Shown here piece by piece: positions 43,011 to 52,035 of a stretch of 64,000 nt of DNA. Positions within the stretch are counted from its first letter, which is position 1. Every line of letters begins with the position of its first letter. Below the pieces are notes generated by a model that was not told the origin of the DNA, ran no database searches, and saw nothing but the letters and a program-made list of their open reading frames with translations. A program made the position numbers and the translations under genes. This DNA is from CAVOEB01 sp965249645 (lineage in GTDB: Bacteria > Pseudomonadota > Alphaproteobacteria > UBA828 > JAPUJA01). The stretch covers positions 558,001 through 622,000 of the forward strand of contig CBDFML010000012.1 of assembly GCA_965249645.1 (NCBI GenBank). The letters run 5' to 3'.

Positions 43011-44306
43011 CTATGAGGTAGCGGTGCCTGCAACGGCACATGTTGCGCCGTGCCCGAGCCGGCGGGCGATGGCCTCGGCCGCAGCGATTCCCGACATGTA
43101 GGCCCCGTGGCAGGTGGCGCTGTGATCGGGCGAGGTCGCCTCGCCGGCGAAAAACAGCCGATCCGCGAGCGGTTCGGCGAGCTTTGCGCGCTGATCCGCC
43201 TGGCCCGGCAGGGCGACGGAGTACGAGCCCCGGATGAACGGGTCGCCGCCCCAGGCGGTCACGGTGCTGTTGACGAGCCGTTCGCGCACCCCCGATCCCA
43301 GGGCCCGGACCAATCCCTCCACGGCGAAATCCACCATCGCCGCGGGGCCCGCTTTTTCCAGCCACCAGGCGTGGCGGCCACCCACATGGCCGACCAGAAG
43401 CCGCTCGCCCTCGCGGCTGTAGCTTACGGGCGTCTCGTCGTCGGAAATTACCGCTATTCCATCGGGGCGCTCGTCTCCGAAGATATCGCCGTCGAACAGG
43501 AGCGCGATCCGGTTGGCAAGCCCGAGCGGGAGGCCGCTTGCCGCCTCGATTTTCCAGTCGGGCAAGACCGGGTCGAACCGGATACCGCCTGCCGCTAAAA
43601 CCGACGACGAGACCGTCACGAGTGCCGCACGCCCCTCGATCGTTCCCTTCGCCGTACTTACCCTCACGCCGGGTCCGCCCCAGTCGATCCGCTCCGCACC
43701 GGCGTTGAGTTCGACCGGCAGATCGGCACCGTAGCGGGCAACCAGTGCTCCATAGCCTTCCGTCACCGACCAGTTTTCGTCGGTGTCGGTTTCACGAACC
43801 ATGTCGAGGGTCGAGATTTCGTCAGCATCGTGCGACGTCCACAGCGTCATCAGGTGATCGAGCATGGGGGTCCAGCGGCCGTCGCGCTCGGTCACGTCGG
43901 CAACGGCCACATCGTCGCCGCGCTCGCCCGCGGCCTCGGCAGCGCTGAAATACGCGATCGCGGCGGCGCGAATTTCCGCCTGCTCGTCGGCGTCGGCCCA
44001 GTGGTCGCCCAGATAACAGTCCTTGCCCATGTCGTCCGGGAAGCTGTAGCCGTCCTTACTGTAGGCTAGGCCGAAGCTCTCGCAGATCGGCACGAACGGG
44101 TTGATGCTGCCCGAATGCATCCAGCGACAGCCCAGGTCGAAGGGCACGCCGAGGGTTTCCGTATCGGTGAACGCGCGCCCGCCGATCCGGTGCGCCGCCT
44201 CGATCACCGTAACGCTCAAGCCTCGCTCGCGTGCAGTCTTGCCGGCGGCAAGCCCGGCGGCTCCGGCGCCGATAACAATAAGGTCGGTGGTGTTCGCATT
44301 CGCCAT
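43011..44306 (-). CDS. FAD-dependent amine oxidase
   Basis: Flavin monoamine-oxidase family protein, 431 aa. The dinucleotide motif is LIVIGAGAAGLAAG (residues 9-22), followed by EAAHRIGGRAFTD and DLGCRWMHSG. The C-terminal FAD-binding motif LFFAGEATSPDHSATCHGAYMSG is complete. TEGYGALVARYG is the usual substrate-domain entry. No signal peptide, so cytoplasmic. It could deaminate a polyamine or methylated amine released by the upstream ureohydrolases; this is only inferred from the neighbourhood. Confidence 0.88.
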   Translation of the reverse strand: MANANTTDLIVIGAGAAGLAAGKTARERGLSVTVIEAAHRIGGRAFTDTETLGVPFDLGCRWMHSGSINPFVPICESFGLAYSKDGYSFPDDMGKDCYLGDHWADADEQAEIRAAAIAYFSAAEAAGERGDDVAVADVTERDGRWTPMLDHLMTLWTSHDADEISTLDMVRETDTDENWSVTEGYGALVARYGADLPVELNAGAERIDWGGPGVRVSTAKGTIEGRAALVTVSSSVLAAGGIRFDPVLPDWKIEAASGLPLGLANRIALLFDGDIFGDERPDGIAVISDDETPVSYSREGERLLVGHVGGRHAWWLEKAGPAAMVDFAVEGLVRALGSGVRERLVNSTVTAWGGDPFIRGSYSVALPGQADQRAKLAEPLADRLFFAGEATSPDHSATCHGAYMSGIAAAEAIARRLGHGATCAVAGTATS

Positions 44307-44324
44307 GGGACTGTCTACTCTTGT

Positions 44325-44813
44325 TTAGCTCTCCGACGCTCGGTCCAACTCGATTCCGAGCCCCCGCACCAACCGCACGCGGCACACGGCCACAGCCACA
44401 GCGAGGCAGGCCTCAACGATCTCCGTTTCGTCGGCTCCTGCGGCACGCAGGGCGTTGAAATCGCCCTTGTGTACGGTCTGGGGCAGGGTGGCAAGTTTCT
44501 CCACATAGCGCAAGATCGTGGCGTGCTTTTGGCCGAAGGCGAGACCGAAGGTGGTGGTTTCGATGCCCTCGATCATCTGCGCCGCCGCCCCGTCGTTGAG
44601 CGCCACCTCGAAACGGGTCCGGTGGCGTTGCCAGAGCAGTTTGCAATCGGTGAGCCAGACGACGTCGGCGGCGATGAGTTCCAGAAACCAGACGTCGAGG
44701 GTGGGGGTGCTGCTGCCCGATCCGCCATCGGCGCCATGCACCGCGTCATAAGCGTTGTCAAGCGACTCACCGGCGGCTTCTTCGGCGCCGGACGCGATCC
44801 GACAAGTCGGCAT
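44325..44813 (-). CDS. AhpD/carboxymuconolactone decarboxylase-like protein
   Basis: All-helical protein of about 162 aa that resembles the CMD/AhpD fold (VALNDGAAAQMIEGIETTTFG, then ADETEIVEACLAVAVAVCRVRLVRGLG). The CxxC redox pair of AhpD is absent, so peroxidase activity is unlikely. The start is uncertain: ATG at 44813 or GTG at 44819, neither with a clear ribosome site. It lies 18 bp upstream of the amine oxidase gene on the same strand and is probably co-transcribed with it. Confidence 0.55.
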   Translation of the reverse strand: MPTCRIASGAEEAAGESLDNAYDAVHGADGGSGSSTPTLDVWFLELIAADVVWLTDCKLLWQRHRTRFEVALNDGAAAQMIEGIETTTFGLAFGQKHATILRYVEKLATLPQTVHKGDFNALRAAGADETEIVEACLAVAVAVCRVRLVRGLGIELDRASES

Positions 44814-44940
44814 CGTCACGAAGCTTGCATCGCCCTCATTTCTCGAATGCCCGGTTTGCGCGGAGCATAAGCCGAGTGGTCGAGGTGTTAATATGGCGCT
44901 TGAACAGCTGTGAAAATTGCCGGCGGATACGGGGGATTCG

Positions 44941-45405
44941 ATGCTCGACGACAGAGAATTTATGCGTGAGGCCATTGCGGAGGCGGAACGAGGCCGCGCG
45001 GCCGGAGAAATGCCGTATGGCTCTGTTGTGGTCGACGCGGTCGGTCGAATCATCGGTCGTAGTTTCGATACGGTGGAGGGTGACGGCGATCCCACCTGTC
45101 ACGCGGAGTTCAAGGTCGCCTGCGAGGTCTATCTGGCCAGGGGCGCCAGCCTCGAGGGCTGCACCCTGTATTCCAACGTCGAGCCTTGCGCCATGTGCTT
45201 CGGCTCGGCCTGGTACACGGGCGTAAGCCGCGTCGTCTACGGGGTGTCGATGGTCGAACTGATCCAGGTCCAGCCCGCATCGATGGAGGAGGTATTCGGC
45301 CCTTGTCGGGAGCTCAACGCCACGCTTGCGCGCCGGGTCGAGATCGTCGCGGGTGTTCTCCATGACGAATGCATCGCCCTGTGGCAACTAGGCCGCTCGA
45401 TCTAG
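44941..45405 (+). CDS. Nucleoside/nucleobase deaminase of the CMP/dCMP deaminase superfamily
   Basis: Zinc-dependent deaminase, 154 aa. The zinc site is CHAEFK (His and catalytic Glu) and VEPCAMCFGS (Cys-x2-Cys). The C-terminal FGPCRELNATLARRVEIVAG resembles guanine or tRNA-adenosine deaminases. As tRNA deaminases usually have a HAE-M/I pattern and a different tail, a guanine/cytosine-type base deaminase is a little more likely. I start at the ATG at 44941, with GGGGGA four bases upstream. It is divergent from the AhpD-like gene. Confidence 0.85.
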   Translation: MLDDREFMREAIAEAERGRAAGEMPYGSVVVDAVGRIIGRSFDTVEGDGDPTCHAEFKVACEVYLARGASLEGCTLYSNVEPCAMCFGSAWYTGVSRVVYGVSMVELIQVQPASMEEVFGPCRELNATLARRVEIVAGVLHDECIALWQLGRSI

Positions 45406-45483
45406 CGTGTTGGAGGGCACAATCCGAAGTGTGGCTGCGTCGGTGTAAAGCATGGCTAGGCTCCCAGTCACGCTCGGTGCGGA

Positions 45484-45777
45484 TTGCGTCATAGCGGGTG
45501 TGAGATTTCTGGTGCAGCGTTGCCCTACGATGGGTTGCTGCGGGCCGGATGGGCTGGGGAAACCCCGCTGGCCCGTACCCTCGTCGACACCGCGGCACGC
45601 ATTACGGCGACGGACAGGGCGCGCGTTATCTTCGACGATGTCGTCGTCGATCACCTTGCCCAGATCAAGCAAGACGAATGGCGGGATTTCACCGACTGGG
45701 CGACTAAAAACGACGTAGACGCGGGCGCCCACGCGGTAACCGGCAAGGAATTCGAGCGCTACTTCGTTTGGGTCTGA
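45484..45777 (+). pseudogene. Remnant of a glutamine-synthetase-like C-terminus
   Basis: The last 60-80 codons resemble the end of glutamine synthetase type III or gamma-glutamyl-amide synthetases: PLARTLVDTAARITATDRAR, VIFDDVVVDHLAQIKQDEWRDF and a final EFERYF. The rest of the enzyme (ATP-grasp core and beta-grasp) is absent, and there is no plausible ribosome site, so this is a decayed leftover. Bases 45406-45483 show nothing else. Its end overlaps the 3' end of the EamA gene on the other strand. Confidence 0.5.
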
Positions 45778-46714
45778 CGACGAAACGATATGCGCTGACC
45801 CGGGATCGTAACAAGCAGCAGCCCCATCGACAGGCAGGCCAGCGCGCCCCAAATCCATCCCGAATGGACCTCATCGAACAGGATCATGCCACAGGCGATC
45901 CCGGCCAGGACGTCGAGATAGGCGACCGACGAAAGAAACACCGCGCCGGCACGGTGAATGATCTCGAACACACAGATCATATTCACCGCCAACAACAGGG
46001 TGACAATCACCAGGGCCCAGTCGCCTGAACTCATCGGCCCGGCAAAGAACCACCAGTCGCCCGTCACGGCGAGGAACGGAAAAATGACCAGCGCCGCAGC
46101 CAACAGGAAGGCGGCAGAGAGCGTGAGCGAGTCGGTGACGGGTGGCCGGTAGCGCTGGATCCACACGTTCTGGAGTGCGAACAGGATCGACGGACTGAAT
46201 CCGACCAGAACCCAGCCCACCATGTCGGGCGAGGGCAGGCTCGTCTCGGGCAGGACGACGAGCAGGACGCCGCCGAAGCCCACGGTCATGCCGACGATCT
46301 TGAGGAGCGAATAGGGTTCGAGCTTCATCAGCCCGGCGAAGCCGTAGGTCAGCATTGGCGCGATTCCGGCGCCGAGCGCGACCACGCCGACCGGAATCTT
46401 CGGCGCGACGAAGGCGAGCAGCAGGAACGGTGCGCCCAGGCCGAACGCTCCGGGCAACAGGTAATAACGAAGATGGGCACCATCGAGCGGAAACCGGCGG
46501 CGCCGGATCACGACAACTGCGAGCAGGATCAGCCCGCTGCCCAGCATTTGCCAGAAGGTATAGGCGGAACCGGAATACCCTCGGACATGGCGACGCGGTT
46601 GAGCGTAAGCATCAGCCCCCAGGAGACGCCGATGACGAACAGCAGGCCGAACAGGATCGCCCAGCCGCCCAGGGTCAAGGGTGCTCGGGTCGCGGGGGTT
46701 GGCGAACTGGTCAC
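45759..46714 (-). pseudogene. EamA/DMT-family transporter, frameshifted
   Basis: Ten-helix drug/metabolite exporter split by a one-base shift. The first helix (WAILFGLLFVIGVSWGLMLTLNRVA) is read from the GTG at 46714 and continues to SEGIPVP. The rest, from AYTFWQMLGSGLILLAVVV to the terminal GQRISFRRQ, lies in another frame. The join falls near 46563-46570. Restoring one base gives a continuous protein of about 318 aa. Both halves are otherwise well preserved, so this is either a recent mutation or a sequencing/assembly error. Confidence 0.75.
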
Positions 46715-46752
46715 GGGTTATGGATCAACTGGAACGGGCGCGCCGGTTCTGC

Positions 46753-47184
46753 TCAGAACCGTTTGCGGTAAAGATCGCGCCGCTCGTAGTCCGCCGCAGT
46801 CTCTTCGATCAACGCCGCGGTCGCTGGTGCGTCATATTCCTTCCGATAGCGCTCCGCCAGGGCGAGCAGCTCGGCCTTGTCGCGGGCGCGGCCCGGGCGG
46901 AGCAGCTCGTAGGTCTCGAAAATCGTATCCTGCGACACGCCTGCAAGCTCCGCGCCCCGGCGCAGGTTCTCGCCCAGTTGGGGCCGTTTGGCCGCCTCGG
47001 CGACCTCGGCCTGCAGGCGGAGCGCCTCGGGCGTGATCGCAAGGTCGCCCGGCTCGAGCCGGCCCTCGCGCGCCGCATCGAGGGTCAACTCGTCGAGCGC
47101 TTTTCCCGTACGCGTGCGCAACCGCGCCGCCTGCTTTTCGGCCACGGGATAGAGCGTGTCGAGTGCCTTTCTATCGGCGGTCAA
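46753..47184 (-). CDS. Diol/glycerol dehydratase small subunit (PduE/DhaB3-like)
   Basis: Small subunit of adenosylcobalamin-dependent propanediol or glycerol dehydratase. Over its whole 143 aa it matches PduE: YPVAEKQ, LDELTLDAAREG, ITPEALRLQAEVAEAAKRPQ, NLRRGAELAGV, ELLRPGRA and the terminal DYERRDLY. The N-terminal low-complexity segment used for microcompartment targeting in PduE is missing, so the enzyme is likely free in the cytosol. The probable TTG start has GGGTGA upstream and overlaps the large-subunit gene by 14 bp. Confidence 0.88.
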   Translation of the reverse strand: MTADRKALDTLYPVAEKQAARLRTRTGKALDELTLDAAREGRLEPGDLAITPEALRLQAEVAEAAKRPQLGENLRRGAELAGVSQDTIFETYELLRPGRARDKAELLALAERYRKEYDAPATAALIEETAADYERRDLYRKRF

Positions 47185-49444
47185 GGAATGTCACCCGCAG
47201 CTCTTCCGGTTCGCGCGCTGGATCGAGCAGCGCGGTTTCGATGGCGTAGATCAATGAGGTCTGGACATGGTAGCGCGAGCCCAAGGCCTCGCCCTGATAG
47301 GGAATTGAAATCGGTTCGGGATCCTCGCCCTTCGCGTAGGCCGCCGCGTTGCGGCCCATCTGCCGGTAATGGCTCAGATCGATGATCGGGGCCTGGCAGA
47401 ACAACTCCAGGTTCATGTGCGGATAAAGGTCCGCCTTGTGGATCACCGCAGTGCCCTTGGCCTGAATGCCGATCCCGATGCCCGAGCCCGATAGCCGTGC
47501 CGCGCTTAAGCCCAAAAATGACGTGTCCGCCGTATGGTGCATGCGCACCAGCCGGGCGGTGCCGCCGCTCTCCTCGATGCCGCCGATCAGTGCATCGAGC
47601 ACGTCGGAGAGCAGCTCCTCGCCGGTGGTCCGGTGCAGCTCACCGCCGAACGCAGGCAAGAGCCCGATGACCACCTCGCGGGGCGCCTCTCCCGCCTGTG
47701 CGGGACCGGTCGGCTCCAGGCGGTAGCGCCGTCGCTCTTCGGCCGCGTCGCGCGCCGCCCAGGCAAGAATTTCGTCCTTCGAGAGAACGTCGCGGATCGC
47801 CGCGATTTCCGCACGGCGCTCGGGCGACATCTGGTGGCTCGTTCCCGGCCCGGCATAGTCGTTGGGATCGTTCACCGCGCTCAGGACGTGTCCATCGCGC
47901 ACGATTGCGGCGGTCTGCAGGTAGTCGCCCGAGACCCGCTGTTTCATCAGGTCGAGGATGTTCTGGGCGACGTCGGAAAAACCGCGCCGTTCGAGGGCGG
48001 TGACGACATCGAGGATGGTAATGTCCTGCGCCTGCAACTCCGTTGCGATGCGGCGCACCTCGGCAAAAGAAAAGGTATCCGTGTCCTTGGAGCCGTGGGC
48101 AGTCAGCACGCTGGCCTTCTGTTCGGGCCGCAGGCTTGCCAGCCCCAATTCGTCGAGCACTGCCTCCAGTGCGTCGATGGCGCGGGCGCGCAAGGCCATC
48201 AACTCGTCTTCGGGCACATGGCGGACACCGCCCTCCATCTCGAAGTCGCGCTGCACCACTAGGTAATCCTCGATCTCCTCGGCGTTAAACAGCGAGGCGC
48301 CGAACGAGTTGTCGTATCCCGGAATCGAGCCCAGGCCCGAACAGATAAAATCCGTGCCCGCCATCATGTAGGGCATGATTTTGGCGCCGACCCGAATCTC
48401 GGATTCGCTGATCCGGGTGTCGTTACCCGAGGCACATTCCAGATCGAGCAACGCGGCCATTACGTTTTCCGCTAGGATTTCGCGCAAGCCGCCCGGCACC
48501 GAAGCGGTAACCGGCGCACCGTCGATGCCGCCGTTCTGGGTGCCCTGCACTCCAATGCCCCGCTGGACGCACAGGCAGCGCGCTTCAAGATAGAGGATCG
48601 ACTTGGCTTCATGAAATCCCATCAGAAGCTCCGAGCCCGCACCCGACGTGCAGCGCGCCTTGATGCCGCGCGACGCGTAGCCCGCCATCAGGAAGGCCTT
48701 GGACCAAGGTGTGTCGTCGCCGTCGATGAACGAGCCCTCGGAGCCGTAGACCGACACCGTTTCGGCATACGACGTCAACCCTGCCATGCCGAGGCGCAGC
48801 TCTTCGGCCTCCTCGAACGAGCACTGAAAGAGCGTGCCGCCACGCCCCACGGCGGCGCCGATGGTGCAGGCCAGCGCGTTCGACCAGGCATTTTCCGCGA
48901 CCCGCATGGTGGTTTCGATCTCGTCGAAACCGATCGCCGAGGCGGTGGCAGCGTCGGCCGCAAGCTGCACCGGGTCGTCTTTGGCGTTGGTCACATGGGC
49001 CTGGTTGGCCGGCGTTTTGCGTGTGCGCAGCTTGGCCTGGGCAAAGGTCAGCTCAAGGGTCGAGAGCCGCCACAGCACCTCGGCCAGTTTCGCGGGCGTA
49101 AGGCCCCGTGCGAGGCGTATGACGTCCGCCCGGGGCACGTGGATGTCGACCAGCATGCGCGCAAACTCGCCCGAATCCAGCGCCATCGCCTCGTCAGCAA
49201 TCTCGGGGTCGATGGTGTGCGCGGCAATAAAGGCGTCGATCATGTCAAAATCGTCTGCCGCTACGCCGTCCATCTCGACGACCTTGCCGTCCTCGATGCT
49301 AATGGAGGGGATGGGATCGTTCGGACTTTGCGCCGCACAAAAGCCGTCAGCCGGGCTCTCCGGAGCGAATTTATCGAGCCGAAGTGCGCGCTCGTCCCAC
49401 GCGTCGTAGCGCCGCCAGCGGTTCACCGTGCCGTCATCGGCCAT
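47171..49444 (-). CDS. Adenosylcobalamin diol dehydratase, fused large and medium subunits
   Basis: 757-aa fusion. Residues 1 to about 550 correspond to PduC: SPNDPIPSISIEDGKV, TPANQAHVTNAKDDPVQ (substrate His), SYAETVSVYGSEG (Glu), GVQGTQNGG (Gln), DLECASGNDTR and GSIPGYDNSFG. Residues about 565-757 correspond to PduD: VVIGLLPAFGGEL, LSGSGIGIGIQAKGTAVIH, LELFCQAP. It converts a vicinal diol to an aldehyde. The ATG at 49444 has AGGAGG at 7 nt. No reactivase (PduGH/DdrAB) genes and no microcompartment shell genes are present in the window. Confidence 0.92.
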   Translation of the reverse strand: MADDGTVNRWRRYDAWDERALRLDKFAPESPADGFCAAQSPNDPIPSISIEDGKVVEMDGVAADDFDMIDAFIAAHTIDPEIADEAMALDSGEFARMLVDIHVPRADVIRLARGLTPAKLAEVLWRLSTLELTFAQAKLRTRKTPANQAHVTNAKDDPVQLAADAATASAIGFDEIETTMRVAENAWSNALACTIGAAVGRGGTLFQCSFEEAEELRLGMAGLTSYAETVSVYGSEGSFIDGDDTPWSKAFLMAGYASRGIKARCTSGAGSELLMGFHEAKSILYLEARCLCVQRGIGVQGTQNGGIDGAPVTASVPGGLREILAENVMAALLDLECASGNDTRISESEIRVGAKIMPYMMAGTDFICSGLGSIPGYDNSFGASLFNAEEIEDYLVVQRDFEMEGGVRHVPEDELMALRARAIDALEAVLDELGLASLRPEQKASVLTAHGSKDTDTFSFAEVRRIATELQAQDITILDVVTALERRGFSDVAQNILDLMKQRVSGDYLQTAAIVRDGHVLSAVNDPNDYAGPGTSHQMSPERRAEIAAIRDVLSKDEILAWAARDAAEERRRYRLEPTGPAQAGEAPREVVIGLLPAFGGELHRTTGEELLSDVLDALIGGIEESGGTARLVRMHHTADTSFLGLSAARLSGSGIGIGIQAKGTAVIHKADLYPHMNLELFCQAPIIDLSHYRQMGRNAAAYAKGEDPEPISIPYQGEALGSRYHVQTSLIYAIETALLDPAREPEELRVTFLDRR

Positions 49445-49756
49445 GCTGTATCCTCCTCTTGACGGGTCAGGATACCCGCGCGGGGCCCCCTTCGCCAAGC
49501 GATCCCACATCGGGGCGATTCGGGAGCGCTCAACGGATCGGCTGGCGATGGATCGCGAGCAGCGCCTGGCTCGGCCTGGACGCTCCGGATACGATGGCAT
49601 AGTCGCCCGAACCGAGCAGATGCGTGAGATAATCCCGGGCCTCGGCCTAACGACAAGACAGGAAATCAAGCGGCTTCCCATGGTCAAGCCGTCGGGCAAA
49701 TATAGCGTGTTCTACGAGATCACTCTGTTCGAGGGCACCAGCCACTGACCGACACC
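49445..49756. other. Gap between the diol dehydratase and cbiX-like genes
   Basis: This 312-bp divergent gap must hold both promoters, but I find no strong -35/-10 pair. An in-frame ATG at 49620 opens 42 codons to 49748 (ending VFYEITLFEGTSH) without a convincing ribosome site or family similarity. It may be noise or a remnant. Confidence 0.3.
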
Positions 49757-50539
49757 ATGCCGCCCAACGCCGATAAGTCACCCTGGTGGGCGGAGGAATC
49801 CCTCCTGCTCGTGGGCCACGGTGCCTCTGCCAATGCGGGCACCGACGCCGCTCTGCTCGAACATGCCGAAACGCTCCGCCGTCTTGGGCTGTTCACCCGC
49901 GTCGAAACGGGCTTTCTCAAGGGTGATCCGGGCGTCGAACAGGCGCTTGCAGACCTATCCGAAGGCCGCGTCGTGATCGTGCCCTTTCTCATGGCCGGCG
50001 GCCATATCGCTAACAGCGTCATTCCCGAGCGCCTGGGGCTGACCGGTCACATCACGGTGCAGGGCGCGCGCGAGCGCTATTACGGCGGGGCGGTCGGGCT
50101 CAATCTGGGCATGGACGCTCTCGTGCTCCGCGCTATTCACCGCACCGATCCCACTGGTGGGCGGGCGCTTGGCAATACGGCAGTTCTCATTGTCGCCCAC
50201 GGGTCCTCGAAGGACGCGGCCTCGGGTGCCGCGGCCCGCGCGCTGGCAGACCGGCTGCACGAGCAGAACTTCTTCCGTGAGGTTCATGCGGGATTTCTCG
50301 AGGAATCACCAACCCTGGCCGACTGGCTCGCCCGGCGGGTCGATCCACCTGTTACGGTGATCGGGATGTTCGCGGGCGACGGGGCCCATGCCGAGGGCGA
50401 CGTGCGCCAGGCCTTGAACGCCCATAAGCGGGGCCGGCTCTATACCTACACCGGCGCCATCGGGGCCGAACCCGGCATGGTCGCGCTGATCCTCGACGAG
50501 GCGCGCCGTGCGGGCATGAGCCTCGTGGGCAAGGGCTGA
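49757..50539 (+). CDS. cbiX: CbiX-like sirohydrochlorin chelatase, tandem-domain
   Basis: Two repeated CbiX half-domains in one 260-aa chain. The first begins LLLVGHGASANAG (metal His) and ends VPFLMAGGHIANSVIPERL; the second begins VLIVAHGSSKDA and ends IGMFAGDGAHAEGDV. CbiX inserts cobalt into sirohydrochlorin early in B12 synthesis; related proteins insert nickel or iron. The placement next to a B12-dependent dehydratase and near the B12-mutase set is suggestive. It is the first gene of a plus-strand run with the VOC protein, kinase and aminotransferase-like genes. Confidence 0.8.
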   Translation: MPPNADKSPWWAEESLLLVGHGASANAGTDAALLEHAETLRRLGLFTRVETGFLKGDPGVEQALADLSEGRVVIVPFLMAGGHIANSVIPERLGLTGHITVQGARERYYGGAVGLNLGMDALVLRAIHRTDPTGGRALGNTAVLIVAHGSSKDAASGAAARALADRLHEQNFFREVHAGFLEESPTLADWLARRVDPPVTVIGMFAGDGAHAEGDVRQALNAHKRGRLYTYTGAIGAEPGMVALILDEARRAGMSLVGKG

Positions 50540-50573
50540 AAACGGCTTCATCCGGCGATCAGGAGAATTCGCC

Positions 50574-51017
50574 ATGGCGACCAAGAGAACGAAACCCCGC
50601 TGGTCCGTCTCCGCCGTCGAATACGGCAAATCGCTCAAGGGCTTTGGGATTAACCTGCTGGTCCGCGACGTCGAGGCGAGCAAGAACTTCGCCGAGCAGG
50701 TTCTGAACGCCAGCGTCGTCTACTGGAATGAGGATTTCGCCGTCCTCCGCGCGGGCGAGACCCAGTGGATGCTCCACGCCGATCACACCTATGCCGACAA
50801 CCCGCTCCTGGGATTCGTCGAAGGCGTTGAGGGTCGGGGCCAGGGCGTCGAGCTGCATCTCTACGAGCGCGATCCCGACGAGGCCGAGGCGGTCGCGCGC
50901 ACGGGGGGGCATGTCGTTCTGGCGGGTAGTCTCGACAAGCCGCACGGCGTGCGCGAATGCTACCTGCTCGATCCCGACGGCTATTGCTGGGTCGCAAGCC
51001 GTCCGTTGGCGGATTAG
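50574..51017 (+). CDS. VOC/glyoxalase-family protein
   Basis: Vicinal-oxygen-chelate fold protein, 147 aa, with paired beta-alpha-beta units: GFGINLLVRDVEASKNFAEQVL, WMLHADHTYADN, GVELHLYERDPDEAEAVA and RECYLLDPDGYCWVASRP. Metal-type residues (His, Glu) are present but not enough to name a reaction; candidates are lyase, dioxygenase or a resistance-type binding protein. AGGAG precedes the ATG. It ends 4 bp before the kinase gene. Confidence 0.82.
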   Translation: MATKRTKPRWSVSAVEYGKSLKGFGINLLVRDVEASKNFAEQVLNASVVYWNEDFAVLRAGETQWMLHADHTYADNPLLGFVEGVEGRGQGVELHLYERDPDEAEAVARTGGHVVLAGSLDKPHGVRECYLLDPDGYCWVASRPLAD

Positions 51018-51021
51018 ACGC

Positions 51022-52029
51022 GTGGCGGTATCGCCCCAGGAAGCCGCCTCCCTTGCGGCCGAGCTCTATGGCTTCGACGCCACGGCCACGCCCCTCGCGG
51101 GCGAAGTCGACCAGATTTTCCGGCTCGATACGGCGGACGGCAAACGCTTCGTAATCAAGATCGCCGATCCCGCCATGGATACAGCCGTTGCCGAGCTCTA
51201 TGTCGAGGGGCTGGATCACATCGCAAAAACCGATCCCGGCCTGCCCGTCGAGACGGTGATCCCGGCAACCGACGGTGCGCGTCTCTTACGCCACCAGTTT
51301 GCCGACGGTGAATGGCGCGCGGTCCGGCTGTTCAGCTTTCTCGACGGCGTGCCCCTGCATACCGTCGAACGCACGCCGGCCCAATGCCGTGCGCTGGGAA
51401 GACTGCTCGCCAAGACCGATCTCGCCCTGCGGGACTTTTCCCACCCCGCCGCAACCCGCGAACTGCTGTGGGATTTTCAACAGGCTTACGCCCTTCGCGA
51501 TCGCACCGGTTACATCGAAGATCCGGTCCGCCGCACGCTGGCCGAGGCCCATCTCGACCGCTTCGAGGCGGTCGTCCGCCCGGCCCAGGCCGCACTCCGC
51601 CGCCAGGTAATTCACAACGACTTCAACTCCAACAACATCCTGGTCGATGCCGCCGATCACGATCGCATTGCCGGGCTACTCGACTTCGGCGATATGATCG
51701 AGGCGCCGCTCATCAACGACCTCGCCATCGCGGTTTCCTACCAGCTCCTCGATTCGGAGACGCCGCTGGCGTTCGCGAGCGAGCTTGTCGCGGCCTATCA
51801 CGCGGTCCTTCCTCTCGAGCGGGCGGAACTCGACTGGCTCGCGGACCTCGTTGCCATGCGCTATGTCATGATGGTCGTCGGCTGTACCTGGCGCGCACAC
51901 CAGCGCCCGGAAAATCGGGAATACCTGATGCGCAACGTCGAAATTTCCTGGGCGCGGCTGGATCGCATCGACGCGCTTCCCGAAGGCGCTGCCGCGCGGG
52001 CCTTCCGCATCGCCTGTGGCATGGAGTAA
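51022..52029 (+). CDS. Aminoglycoside phosphotransferase-like kinase (hydroxylysine kinase-type)
   Basis: Eukaryotic-like small-molecule kinase, 335 aa. It has the catalytic loop VIHNDFNSNNILV (residues about 196-208) and the metal-binding GLLDFGDMIEAPLINDLAIAV. The N-lobe carries AGEVDQIFRLDTADGKRFVIKI. GTG start 4 bp after the VOC gene. This group includes hydroxylysine kinase (AGPHD1), which works with a PLP phospho-lyase of the aminotransferase-III fold; exactly such a gene follows 6 bp later. Homoserine or choline-type kinases are alternatives. Confidence 0.83.
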   Translation: MAVSPQEAASLAAELYGFDATATPLAGEVDQIFRLDTADGKRFVIKIADPAMDTAVAELYVEGLDHIAKTDPGLPVETVIPATDGARLLRHQFADGEWRAVRLFSFLDGVPLHTVERTPAQCRALGRLLAKTDLALRDFSHPAATRELLWDFQQAYALRDRTGYIEDPVRRTLAEAHLDRFEAVVRPAQAALRRQVIHNDFNSNNILVDAADHDRIAGLLDFGDMIEAPLINDLAIAVSYQLLDSETPLAFASELVAAYHAVLPLERAELDWLADLVAMRYVMMVVGCTWRAHQRPENREYLMRNVEISWARLDRIDALPEGAAARAFRIACGME

Positions 52030-52035
52030 ACGACA

